From: Pochonia chlamydosporia 170
Taxonomy: Eukaryota > Ascomycota > Sordariomycetes > Hypocreales > Clavicipitaceae
NCBI RefSeq assembly: GCF_001653235.2
Contig: NC_035794.1
Coordinates: 1,426,001 to 1,490,000, forward strand
Direction: 5' to 3'
Length of the DNA: 64,000 bases
In this document: positions 25,434 through 36,645 of the stretch, piece by piece
Layout of the letters: each line of letters begins with the position of its first letter
Numbering within the stretch: position 1 is the first letter of the stretch
Program-made: the position numbers and the translations under genes
Notes under the pieces: generated by a model
What the model saw: the letters and a program-made list of their open reading frames with translations, nothing else
The model's database searches: none
What the model was told of the DNA's origin: nothing

Positions 25434-25892
25434 ATGTTAAATGGTTGAGATGTTGAATGTATTTATCTATGAGTAATGTAATATATGTTGCCATTGGCGT
25501 TTAATTTTCTGTGTTGTCCCGCCTTGTGTGTGACTATGTGCGAAGCCTCTGCATTCCGTTTCTGTGAGATGGAGCATAGCAATCGAAGTTAGTATGAAGT
25601 TGCAGAGTCTAACTGCAACTGAATCTGAGGCGCACCTTGAACCTGTCGTTGATGTGTTGCCACAGAAGTACGTTGAGTCCTGGTATGCCCACTGCCCAGG
25701 AAAGATCAAGTCCTCTGGTACTGCATCATGACATACCAGTGGCTGTGGATGATGATGAGGCGCATCTCGAGATCAAGAAGCTTAATGCAACAGCCGGACC
25801 CATTTAATGAAAAGGGTTCAATTATGGCAGTTGATTTGCAGACCTATGCAAGCCAAATATATAGCAACAATAGTTTGTACATATTACACAAA
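25434..25892. other. Convergent 3' region of FKS1 and the phosphate transporter
   Basis: 459 bases holding both presumed 3' untranslated regions. No gene-like content. Confidence 0.5.
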
Positions 25893-27953
25893 TTATGATG
25901 CGGCCTGCTTTCTCCTGGACCTGAGAAGCCTTCTGCCCTTCTTTCTGAATCCAATCTCACGACGTTCATCGACCACGCCCGCCCTACCCGTAGCCAAATC
26001 CTCGAGTGTCTTACTCGGCACTTCGTACGCCCTAAGTCTCGATTTCCGACGCCTTGTATCCTCCATGTCTGTTCCTCTCGCATCCTGAACCTCAGGCACC
26101 CAGGCCCATGAGAACAAAGCTCCGAGAGCCATTGCAAACGAAAATCCTACCAATATCCAACCAAGAGTTAGGGAGTTAGGGTTGGTGATTTTCGTGAAAG
26201 GCAGAAAAGCCTGCACGACAATACTGCCCAGCTTCCCGGCGGCGGCAGATATCCCATGGCATGTTCCGCGATAACGAGTAGGGAAGATCTCCGCAGGGAT
26301 GATGAACGTCAGTGTATTTGGCCCCAAGTTGAAGAGAAGTTGACAGAAAATATAAAGAACAATCGTTAGGGCATGGAGATCAGAGTTTGCGGCCTTGAAA
26401 TATGAGCCGCCTACGACGGCGAAGAGGACGGCCATTGCGACAAACGACCAGGTTAACCATGCCTTCCGGGGGACGTAGTTTATCACCTTGATTAGGATAA
26501 TACTGCCCAGCATAGAGCCCACTGAAACGGTGATTATGGAACGAATTCCGTCTTGTTTTAAAGTTTCGTAGATTGAAAGACCGGGATCGGAAGGGTTCGC
26601 CCAATCTGGCGTCTCTGTAGCTTTCTGTATGTCGGTCACAGGCTGTGAGGACCAAATCTGAGCGATTACGCGGGGATTATTGATGCCCAAGCCGTAGAAG
26701 GCAAAGTCGAGAAGAAACCAAGTGATTGATGTTCCCGCGAGATAATTGATGTTGCCTTCGTCCCAGAAGAACCTTTTCAATTCTAGCCAGGAGAATGGGT
26801 CAGGGAGAGTCTCATCTTCTTTCTCATGCTCGTCCCCTTCCTCACCATTTCCCAACTCTTCGACCTCCATGCTGTCGTCGTCGTCTTCCGGCGCGACATC
26901 ATGCTGTAGCCTGGCCCTTGAGACTTGCGTCAATCCTCCGTTCTCTTCATCATCGTCACGGTACTGAAGCATGCCGCTACCACCGCTTGACGAATTTCGA
27001 TGGATATTGTAGTATTTCCGCGTGTCTCTCAATGCTCTAGCCCCATCATTGTCTACATCCAACGTGTATCGTGGAGACTCTGGGATAGTCAGTCGGAAGA
27101 TGATTGCAATCAAAGCAGGAATCGCTCCAACTCCAACCACATATCTCCATATACGGTCAACAATTGTGGCAGCCGCTTGTCTATCCGAGTCTGCTGTAAG
27201 CCTATCGAGACCAGAATCCTTTCCCACAGTGAGGAGGACAGCTAATCCAACAACATAGGCCAGAAGTTGTCCAAGAGGCTGCATCAAGAAAACCGAGGCC
27301 ATCATGCGTGCTCGAGATCTTCGAGGGGCGAACTCGGCTGTGATAACTGCGGAAAGAGGATATTCAGCCCCAATTCCAAGCCCCTGTCAAGTTAGCTTGG
27401 AAATAAACAAACCGACTTCATGACGTACCACGAAGAATCGCCAGAACATAAGCCATCCCAAGATACTCATGGACCCATTGTATCCCGCGGAAGACTGAAC
27501 AAGACCAAGAGTTCCGAAGATAACCACGATCAACTCCAGGCCATACAACTTCCTCCTGCCATATCGATCTGACAGCCACCCAAAGATCAACATGCCAAGT
27601 AATGAACCGGTTAGAGTGATGGCATTGATGGCGGTTTCATGGTCGGAATCTTCGTCATTGTTCCAATAGATAAACGCTAGCGACGGTAAGATGACATTGG
27701 TAGCAAAAAGGTTGTAACTATCGGTGAAGAATCCGGAGCCAGCGACAGCCCAGACCTGCCAGTCGAAGCCGTGTGCGTCAATGTCGCCGCATATTTGCTC
27801 CCTTTTGTCGGTATTTATCTGAAGCTGTCAGCATCTGATAGAGAGCTCGTGTGCGGTATGGAGGGCTGATCAAACGCTTCCACTCACCTCATGATGTCTT
27901 CCAACATCTGTCGGATTGATCCATATCTTTGGAATGAAACGCTTGAAACTCAT
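25893..27953 (-). CDS. Inorganic phosphate-type MFS transporter (Pho84 family)
   Basis: Twelve-helix major facilitator likely importing phosphate with protons. Three exons: 27953-27888, 27818-27429 and 27383-25893, introns of 69 (GTGAGT...TCAG) and 45 bases (GTACGT...ACAG); 648 residues. Family marks: GFDWQVWAVAGSGFFTDSYN before helix 1, GSLLGMLIFGWLSDRYGRR in loop 2-3, the phosphate-porter signature GLGIGAEYPLSAVITAEF, and RGTCHGISAAAGKLGS late in the protein. The helix 6-7 loop is enlarged by a very acidic tract (about residues 300-330, many Asp and Glu), and the C-terminus is strongly basic. First exon encodes only 22 residues, so the start depends on the intron call, which joins perfectly in frame. 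Related members transport glycerophospho-compounds, so substrate is inferred. Confidence 0.9.
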
Positions 27954-28710
27954 TTGTAATTTCGTTACAGGCACCGCATCTTGTTAGGCAACTTCGACAA
28001 ATGCAGAGAAATAAAGGGTTTCGGCGACAACAAATACTCGGAAACTCGAAGGGTCCAAAGTGAGGCTGAGTTTGCTTCTCAGGCTCAAGTCAGCCTTCCT
28101 AACCACAAGCCCATGCTCGCACCACATGTACAGTTAAATATTTCCAGCACCACTCGTCTGAGCACCAGGCCAAGTTCCTTTCAACTGGACCAATAGCACC
28201 GAATTGTAAAATCAATAGCGCGAGGCGTTCCGTCCCGTTTACGCTCCGTGGCGCTTGTTCTTCATCTTACAAAGACCCTTGTTTCGTGGTTTGGGGCTGA
28301 AATAAGACCAGCAAGTCACGCTTTTCAACTACCAGGGATGTCCAACAAGCGCAGAGAGCCAAACAATCGAGCACGTTTTCGTCTCCTTTGGCGTTGAGCC
28401 TCACTACCGACAGCCTCTATTTGATGTGATGAACACACAACGAACTGATGTTAGTGCGCGAGGCCTAGACACAGCCCCCGCCTTCAAGATGCCTGTTAGA
28501 CACGTTTCCATGTGTCTCACTGTGTTTGTGGACTCGTGGAGGCAATGAGGAATATTGTTTCCCTGCGCACACGAGCTCTTGCCTTTGAGCGTCCCTTGAC
28601 TCAGCGACCTCCGCCTCTACAATGTTACCTCGTCTTCCCGTCTTTTACTCTCGAAAATGACTCTCTATCTTCACAAGTTAATTTAACATTATCATGGTAC
28701 TCGGGTTGAT
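27954..28710. other. Divergent intergenic region, 757 bases
   Basis: Promoter space between the transporter (minus) and the STAND-N gene (plus). A CT-rich tract lies about 28590-28670, close to the latter's start. No gene seen. Confidence 0.5.
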
Positions 28711-30686
28711 ATGGATCCAGTCTCCGCGACCGCCGCCGCCGCTTCTGCGGTACCACAGATCATCAATACCATCCAGCGAGTCAAGAAGCTATACGACGCC
28801 TTTTGTAACGAATACACCAGCTCGGCAGCCCTCCTTAAAGTTTTAATAGACGATATTAAACAATTTCAGTTATTCATAGTTCAACACAAGACGGAAATCG
28901 AAGAACGGGGCTTGCAGTATCAACGGTTCGAATCAGTTATAGACACGTTGGAACAATGTATCAAATTTCAAAATGACTACAGGGTGCTTTTGGATAATCG
29001 GAGGAAGAGGTCGTTTACAGGAGCCTTCAAAACAATACGATTCACGTGGGAAGAGGATGAGATCAAGCGACTTCGAGAGCGGATTAGGGAGCATAGAAGC
29101 GACATGGTGCTTTCGTCGGTACATATCATCATGGTCGAGAACCGGCAGCGAGACCATCGTCTACGTATTCCGGAAAGTTCCCCAATATCGATACCTAGGA
29201 AGCTCGAGTACTCTGTGGAGTCATGTCCATCGCCGCCGTCATCGATGGAGGAACTCGGCAGTCCAGTTTTTAAGCCTGATCAACCTTTGAGGATCTGTCC
29301 CCCATTACCAGAAGAAGACATTTCCAACAACCGCCCGCCGATGCCAACTACTCCTCCCGCACGTCAAACCACTGTCGAGAACCCATCCTCGATCGTAACC
29401 AGTCCTACCCTGCTTCCTCTAGAAGGCCCTGCGTCTGCTCCTCCGTCTCTTCGAGGTCAATTCACGCTGCCAGGTCTGATCTTGCCACAGCCAGCCCTAT
29501 CATATGTTGTGGCCGAAGTATTCTTTGGGACTAAGAAAGTTTCACTCAGGAGAAAACCGGCGGGCCAAGATTCTGAAGTAGGACGCGAACTCATTATCCG
29601 AGACCAAGATAACAACCTTCGATTCCGGCATAGAATCAGAAGACCAAGTGGCGAAGCCTGCTATCCATACACATGGCATAGCAAATGGAAGAGTCGCCAC
29701 ATGGACTTGGAGATCAGTTTCACAGGCACTGCACCAGATGCGCATTCAATCTCATTCAAAGGAGCACCGGCTACGATTGCAATGCCCACATACCTCTTTA
29801 CGGAAAGTCAGGATTTTAGGGACTTCCAGAGTGAGGTTCGAGGAAAGAAGTTGGAAGACACATTTGAGGTCCGCTTGATCTCGTCAGCCAATGCGGCCAA
29901 AAATGGAGAGGCCACAGATCAACACTTGAAGATATGGCGAGACAACCTTTCCCAAGAATGCTCTATTTCCTTCTACGCTAGTGCTGCACCAAAGCCTCGC
30001 CACTTGGAGTTTCCGTTGAATGCGTTTGATCAGGTTTTACGGACGGATGGAAGGCTAGACTTACGGCTAAATTTCTTGGCTGGCATGGAACCAAAGAGGG
30101 CTCGCACCTTTTCAAGGCCGTTGAGTCGTCCCTCTACAGACAGATCAATATCTACCGCAACGGGTACGTACGACATATCCTAGTCTCTTGGTGCGAAGCT
30201 AATTTTCTGCAGTATCGAATGTTTTCACTAGACACAATACAGGCATTGCGTCGAGCGAATCGTCCGTGACGACAATGAACTCTCGCATGTCTGTGACAAG
30301 CATCCTGTCTGATGGTAGTCAGGCTCAAGGCCGCTTGGACACGCGACCATCACTCGAATCCCAAGTCAAAAAGATGAAGTATTTGGATATTGAGTTTTCC
30401 AATGAGGGTGGTAAGTTCAGATTTTCTTTCTCCCTTCAACACACAACACTCTCTTTGCAATGTGTTGCTAACTCTTGATAAAGAAGCAGCGCGATTCAAA
30501 AAGGTATTCGAAGCCTTGTACGGGGAGGAAATTTCACGCCCGCAGGACTTTTTCCACAACTGGCGGATGAATAGCAGCCACCAGAGGGCTGGAAGTGTCA
30601 CCAGTGTGTCGCCCTCAGCAACGCCTTTCAGCATTTCCCCAGACTTGCGGCCGAGGAGCTCAGTGCCTAGGGAAGAAGGCAGATGA
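28711..30686 (+). CDS. Protein with STAND-type fungal N-terminal domain
   Basis: Three exons: 28711-30163, 30243-30410 and 30490-30686; introns of 79 bases each (GTACGT...ACAG; GTAAGT...GCAG). 605 residues. The start MDPVSATAAAASAVPQIIN followed by an alpha-helical region with FQNDYRVLL is the pattern of the fungal N-terminal domain found on STAND and NLR proteins and on many stand-alone regulators. A Pro-rich linker (about residues 150-260) follows. The middle, about 260-460, is a beta-rich region of unknown family (YVVAEVFFGTKKVSLRRK, EVRLISSANAAKNGE). The tail is Ser/Thr-rich and includes FKKVFEALYGEEISRPQDFF. No Walker motif or repeat follows, so it is not a full receptor. An alternative third-exon acceptor would add one alanine. 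Function unknown; signalling adaptor is a guess. Confidence 0.8.
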
Positions 30687-32406
30687 AGCCAGTTATCATC
30701 TGCTGCAAGCATATCGAGTCTTACAGAGGATAAACTACCTATCGATTGGGGCCAGATTGAGTACTATATCAATGAACTGGCAATCTGGATCTAGCCCTTG
30801 CCGGCAGCTGTATGTTCTCCTGCCAATCGTACTATGCCAAGGGTTGTACACATATGTCTAATTACCTCACCATAGCCGCAGGACTATTTCAACTGGCTTT
30901 CGGCAGGTTGGACATCCGTCCTTTAGAAGGGGGGAGTCGCGTACCCAACAGGCTTTTGACAAAGGTGATGCCAGCGGAGCATTACTGCGTCAAATCAAGT
31001 AGAATTCTACTAGGCCGATATCAGCTAACTGATACGAGTGGCCAACAATGGTCATTAGACGCGGAGATATTGCCTCACGGTTGGCCTGCTATTGGAGCTC
31101 GGCCAGTTGTGTGTCAGTAAATCCCCTTTGTGGATTATTATTAGACCTTGTCATTACTATAATACGCCCTTTTCAGTGGTTGTATTCCAAACATGGAATT
31201 ACATTGTTCATTTAATTTGTAGCTTAATAGTGACCTATTGTTTTGGCCATCAGTTGGTCACCACTTGCAACTCATCCTACTAAGTTCCGTCCTGAAATCT
31301 CGCCGTTCATTCTGAGAGGCGTTAGCGAGATTTGCATACGGATCCCTATCGCTCCACGTCTATTGACCAACTGACCCTGCTGCAGCACCATCATCCAAAG
31401 AACGATTAGACGTGATCGAATGGTCCCGTGAGGCACCTATGTTTGCGATGCTATTCCGTGCGGCTAAATGAAGATCTAGGTGAAGCCGTTAGCATTGGTG
31501 TGTTTCGACGTTACGGCGGAAGACAAGATGCCTAAGACAAGGCAACTGGCTCGCACGTACTTTCGTCAACGTTAATTTCGTGTTTTATATCCTCACTACT
31601 TCTCCAGTGTTCTCGAACTCGCTCGATGGTACGTTTGATGTAATACTCCATGCCAAACCACGTAAACGACTCTAAAAAGCGTAGAAAGAGGAGAGCGAAC
31701 AAAGATGGTAGGTCCAGAAAATGAGTGTAGGGGACAACGTGCAATTAAAGTACCGGCAGGACAGTTCGTATTTACCTGCCCCTGCTTCGGAATTTCAGTC
31801 CCTTTAGAAACATAACGGAAGAGGGGCTTCCAACCCCATTGTTTTGGCTTTTTCGCGCCGTGTTTATCTTTGCATGTCTCATCCAAGCCCTTCACAGATC
31901 TCTTAGAAGTCGTGGCAGCCCATAAGTGGACCTGGGTTCGACCACCTCGTTGCCCTAACACCCGCCATGGCAGATTGACAGGTGAGACACGCATGGCAAT
32001 TGTAGATGTGGTGGGTACGGTGGCTGGCTCTTGAAGTTTGAGGGCATGTCATCTCCTTCATTCCGCAGGATCCGCTTGGTGTTGACGAATGTGATTCATA
32101 CTAGTTCATGGTTCGAAGACATCATCACGTACTCTTTGCACACAGCAATTTTTACGTATCTGTCTCTTTTAATAGGTGAGAGAAACCATCTTACGAAGCA
32201 TCGAGGATCAAATCTTATTTGGTCGATTTAGTCTTGGCAGGAGTCGGAACCTGTGCCCTGGCTCGTGGACGATATTAACGTTCGTTAGTAGCTTTGGTGG
32301 CTGAGACTGGCTGCGTCTGTGTACCTTGGGCTATGAGTTTGACCAAAATTTTTGGATATCCGAGTAATAGTGGCGCAAATCTGTTTAAACTGGCGGTTGC
32401 CGTTTT
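30687..32406. other. Gene-poor stretch, 1.7 kb
   Basis: No confident gene. A minus-strand frame starting at ATG 31994 encodes about 72 residues up to a GTAAAT donor near 31776; a following frame at 31570-31670 reads like a helix (WFGMEYYIKRTIERVREHW), but the two do not join in frame by visible splice sites. May be a decayed or mis-read gene. Confidence 0.4.
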
Positions 32407-32509
32407 CCTTGGCTGAATTTGAGGACGCGAGCAGCTTAACACGTGAAAATTTGGCAATATTTGCGTATCAGGCAGTGAAAGCTGCTCGCGTCCTAGAATT
32501 TAGCCAAGG
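32407..32509. repeat. Inverted repeat of two hAT-like element ends
   Basis: Left arm 32407-32445 and right arm 32473-32509 are reverse complements over about 31 bases with three mismatches, with a core GCTGCTCGCGTCC. The right arm starts CAGTG, the usual first bases of hAT terminal repeats; the left arm ends CACGTG in the mirror position. The spacer is 27 bases. It lies 435 bases left of a hAT transposase remnant. I infer two element ends abutting in opposite directions, or a foldback element. Confidence 0.6.
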
Positions 32510-32639
32510 ATAATGTTATTATAGTCTTAGTGCATGTATTGCAGTCGGTGAATCCGTTTTCTGGTGACACAGAACTGGCCTTTGTATGCGCGAAACACCC
32601 GCCCTACATGTACTCGATGAGATCAGCGAAACGTACCAC

Positions 32640-33145
32640 TCCAAGTAAACGCTATATGCAAGGTGTAAATAAGATATAAGAACTAAGTATGGGCTCTAAT
32701 TTATTTATATATTATGTGTCCTTTCTATAGGTTAAAGGCCTATTAGATAACGTTACTATCCGCTAAATGTACGTGTGTGCAAAGCGCGGTATAGTAATAA
32801 CGCATAAAAGTTAGGTAACAGCAATAGGGTATATCTTATTTAAGACGAAAGGACTAAAGCTCGCCCTCTTATATCTACATGTGCAAGTCGCTAACTATAA
32901 AGAGGCACATAATCTCTAAGTATAACTATTAGTAGGGTAAAGATATGCGCTTATACGCTGCAAAGTATCGAAACATATCGCCAATAGCGCTCGATTATCT
33001 CACAATACAACCGATATATGCTGAGTGTGAGCGTTTTTTCTTCGCAGCATGTCGGATGGTAAAACCTCTGAGCTACCCACTTGAAACCCAGATCATTGGG
33101 GTGTGGCAAGCCTTACGTTTTACAGCCAACGGCGAGCATTATTAA
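32640..33145 (+). pseudogene. Decayed hAT transposase, C-terminal dimerisation domain
   Basis: The segment from 32945 to 33145 encodes ALDYLTIQPIYAECERFF followed by VKPLSYPLETQIIGVWQALRF. This is the hAT C-terminal dimerisation domain, whose usual core is LA.D.LSI...SAECERVFS, then the leucine/threonine-rich helix with the conserved Trp region. The part upstream (32640-32940) is AT-rich with many TA steps and stops, as expected after repeat-induced point mutation. No intact DDE core remains. Coordinates of the element are approximate; its left end may be the CAGTG at 32473. Confidence 0.7.
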
Positions 33146-33174
33146 TGACTTAGATCTATTCTTTATTTCGGTAA

Positions 33175-33528
33175 ATGAAGAACAACGTCGATATTGAAGT
33201 GTTTCAGACGTCTGGACAATGGCTAGAAGATTGGGCAAAAAGGTTACTTAGCCGGGTGGAAAGTGTCCGAGAGGAGATGGAAGCTCGTTGGAGATATGTC
33301 CGACTTCGAAGTTGGGACAAGATGGGCCGCCAAGCCTTCATGATGCCGTCAATGTTCGCTGGCTATCTGCCAATCCGCTACAAATCCATTGAGGTCTGGT
33401 ACTCAGTGGATTATGATCTCAATTATCCGCTGCACCCACGCAACTGGTGGGTTGAGTCGAGTTGTTTCCAACCTTGCCTGCGTAGACTTAAGTCTTATGT
33501 CAAGTTCAATTACTTTAAAGAAACCTAA
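33175..33528 (+). CDS. Hypothetical protein or fragment, 117 residues
   Basis: An ATG-started frame just right of the hAT remnant. It contains an amphipathic helix (QWLEDWAKRLLSRVESVREE) and an aromatic-rich end (YLPIRYKSIEVWYSVDYDL). No family recognised and no intron needed. Codon use looks neither clearly coding nor random. It may be residue of the transposon, a fragment of an old gene, or chance. Confidence 0.25.
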   Translation: MKNNVDIEVFQTSGQWLEDWAKRLLSRVESVREEMEARWRYVRLRSWDKMGRQAFMMPSMFAGYLPIRYKSIEVWYSVDYDLNYPLHPRNWWVESSCFQPCLRRLKSYVKFNYFKET

Positions 33529-33689
33529 ATAGCAAACCACTACATTCTAGCCAGGGTCATGCCCTTCAGTATTTGCACAGCTTGCGCCATCCGCTTGCTG
33601 TGTGACATCAAGCTTGCCGACAGGTGGTGGCGAGCTTGGTTCTGCCTTCATAGAGCTTCCAAATGGGGCAGCCCTTAAATGAAATGGGA

Positions 33690-35069
33690 TCAATTGGTCA
33701 CGTAGTCACCCAGGGCTACCTCAATACGTTCCATGATGGCCTCGACTTCACTTTGTTCGTCCCACTTATGAAATACCTCACAACCACCTACCATGTCCGA
33801 GATCCAATTTGAATCTCTGACATCTAGACTAGGAGCTTGACCATTTACCAGTAGCTGCCAGTATATCTTGTACTGGTACTTGTCCCCCTTGTCAAAACAG
33901 TCTTTAACTCGCTTGCGGATAGCTGGCGTTTGCAGATCGTTCAGGTAGCCAGAAATCATTTGGCGGCAAGTAATGTCGTTAGTAGCCTGTAGCATGCTTC
34001 GCAGCGCATTCGCCACTTGATTGACCTGTTCATAGTGGAAAAATTCCATGCCAGTAACAATCATACGCTCGATTTCGTCCTTGATTTGTAAAATCTGCAT
34101 GTCTGTGTCTGGTTTGAGGACAGTCCTTGGATCGACCCAAGGTTCCGGCCATTTGTGCGAACGACCAGCCGAAATATCGACCATCAGCTTGCAAAGCTCT
34201 ATGGGTAAATTGTTATCCCCTATCTTATTCCGGAATTGATCACCTGTGAAGATTGATGCCTCGGTAAACAAGTTAATGAGCAGCTCGCCTCCAAGCCGCT
34301 CCTGTTCAATCCTCAGTAGTTGCGACAGAATCTGTATGAAGGGGTGAGTTGTTTTGGATATAAAAATCAGGCATGCCTGCAAAAATTCCAGTCTCATATC
34401 TGGTGAGTATTTTTGAAGACCCAATATAGTTGACAGAAACATCTGTGTGCTTTGAGTCGGCTCTTCTGTATTTGTGTTGGTGCTTAGCATTAAAAATTCT
34501 CCAAGAGCCTCAAAGCCTTTCTTGTTCATACATCGACCTAAGTCTTCTCTGCCTAGGCGATAGAGGGCGGTGCTTGTCTCGAATATTTGAAAGACCCTAT
34601 ACATCCCTGATGGTGAGCCTTTATACCAACTCCACGTGTCCGCGGTTGTCTCTTTGACAATATTTTCTGTTACCCAGAATTTTGTGTCAAAAACCCCGGC
34701 AATGAAATTCGCAAGTGACGTGAAAATCGCCTCGTGACAACGGTGGATTGCGGGGGACGACAGCATTCTGTTTAATCGCCTACGGTTCCGGTTCTTAAAG
34801 TGTCCCCATCTACCGAGCCTAAAGGTCAACTGTCCTACGCTGTTATAATGTCAGTCCTTCGCCTGGCTAATATAAATCTGAAGGGATATAGAAGAACTTT
34901 ACTCTACAATAAAGCGCTGCCGATTGGCTAGAATCTCAACTATCTCCGGTATGGTCTTCCGGTGCCTTAGATAGAGCTCCGCGATCTCTGAATGCAGGGC
35001 TTCCCATTGGTAGTCTTTGTAACATTGGCGGCGGCAGCGGCCGGGTACTTGACTTGTCGATGTCATCAT
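33690..35069 (-). CDS. Clr5-domain protein
   Basis: Two exons, 35069-34903 and 34839-33690, with a 63-base intron (GTAAAG, branch CTGAC, acceptor ACAG); 438 residues in frame. The N-terminus has the Clr5 domain: YQWEALHSEIAELYLRHRKT, IPEIVEIL, then QLTFRLGRWGHFKNRN, the short DNA-binding-like module named after fission-yeast Clr5. A basic Arg-rich stretch follows. The rest, about 350 residues, is helical with no recognised repeat (MRLEFLQACLIFISKTTH, WKWPEPWVDPRTVLK-like region). Clr5-domain proteins are numerous in filamentous fungi, often in variable regions near transposons, which fits here. Function beyond presumed nuclear DNA binding is unknown. A second ATG directly follows the first, so the start is uncertain by one codon. 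Confidence 0.78.
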
Positions 35070-36645
35070 TTTACCGCTCTACGGTAACTAGAGCGACATA
35101 GCATGCCAACATACGTGGTTTGGGTAATGTAAACAATGTATCACAATTATGTATGTCACGGCCACCGCCAGGCGGGATGAGCTGTCTATATGCTCAATTA
35201 TTCGAATACCAACTCTTTGCTCTCGATTTGAGTTTATTCGCTATCGGCGTTTTCCAGCATATAGGTAACGTCCTAACAGTAAGGACGCCACCAGCGAACG
35301 ACACATTGTTCTGATTCGCTATGTATGCATGCAAGAGAAGAAAGGCTCTTTGCTTTGGCTGCAGTCGCCTGGAGTGTATGAAGGAAAATGCATCTCACCT
35401 GTTTACAGGGTTTAATGATATAGGTAGGGTCACTGGGTGGCTATCTAAACTCGACTGCAGGAAACCTAACAGCCTTTTGCCTACGATGTCTTTGCCACTT
35501 CTCCTAAAACGCTCGCCTGCATGAAACATGTAGGGTCTTATGGCTTGGGTCTTTTGTCGTCATTAATCCGGTGCCGGAGCATGAGGCCGATAATCGGCTA
35601 CTTAAAGGGAGTGCAGTAACTCTATTAAAGTATCTTGGTAAAGGTCGAAACTCGAATGCATATTCGGCGGGCCTATTAAATCAGGACGTTACCGCCCTTA
35701 AAATCTACTTAGTGACCAGATTAGCATCTCCATAGCGAACCTTACCATTGCCACGGCCACTAGAGCGCTGTCCGCAACAATACCTACATACCATGGGCAA
35801 ATATAGACTGGGCAGCTCGGCCGTCACGGCGGTGTGACTCATGGATGCTTATTAACTTGGTAGAGGAATGACGGGTATCCTTCAATACCTGGAACGTACA
35901 GGCGTGAGATTGTTCTGCAACCAGCTAGCACTTTGAGCACAAAGTCGTGCAGTATCGTATGAATTACTATGTCCGAATTCATCAAAGTCTCTGGTGGTAA
36001 AATTTGTGAATCAGCATGTAATAGGCAGGAATTGTTCGCCACCCTTAGATAAAACGGACAAGGGGTTGCAATTGATACTACCCTAGGAGATGTTGGACGT
36101 ATAGCGCCTGGAAAATCTACTGCAGCTTGCTTATGCCCCCATGGTTAGGGTCAGCCAATTATGGAAGTTACACTCGTGATATCTTCACTCCTCAGAACCT
36201 CACTCTGGGCTTCAATAGTAACAGTTGTTGGTCTAGACGCCCGTGACGCAAGTGTGATAGGCTTAAACGAACTTCCTGACACGAAGGACTTGTCACAACA
36301 CTGTGAACTGGCCATAGCCTTCTAATTCTTCGTGATGGCTACTCTCTTGTAGTATAAGTATAAATACCACTTGACCCTCACAAGATCTACGTTGTCTATC
36401 AGTTTTATAGTATGGTAGTTTCAGATCGGGATGCAATCCGGATTATTACATGCCTTGCTGATATGAATACTCTTTCAATCGCATACTATTCCTGTTGTTA
36501 AATATTAAACAAAGGTAAATAAGTACTTACATCTCTTCAGATATCCCATACGTCAGGTGGGAAGTCTTCATTTGCTGGGTGCTTCTTTAGCTACCCGGTG
36601 TATAAATTCCTGGTCCGCCGACGGTTCCCGAACCGTCCTTTACCA
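35070..36645. other. Gene-poor accessory stretch, 1.6 kb
   Basis: No gene recognised. Local TA-rich patches (for example 35620-35720 and 36340-36520) suggest ageing of repeated DNA, but no transposase motif could be read. Confidence 0.4.

Noticed and set aside
31920..31960. GGTTCGACC resembling a tRNA B box
   Set aside because: No pairing T-arm, acceptor stem or A box at the right spacing.
31532..31994. Two-exon minus-strand gene
   Set aside because: The only good donor and acceptor join out of phase with the better-looking second frame; left as unresolved.
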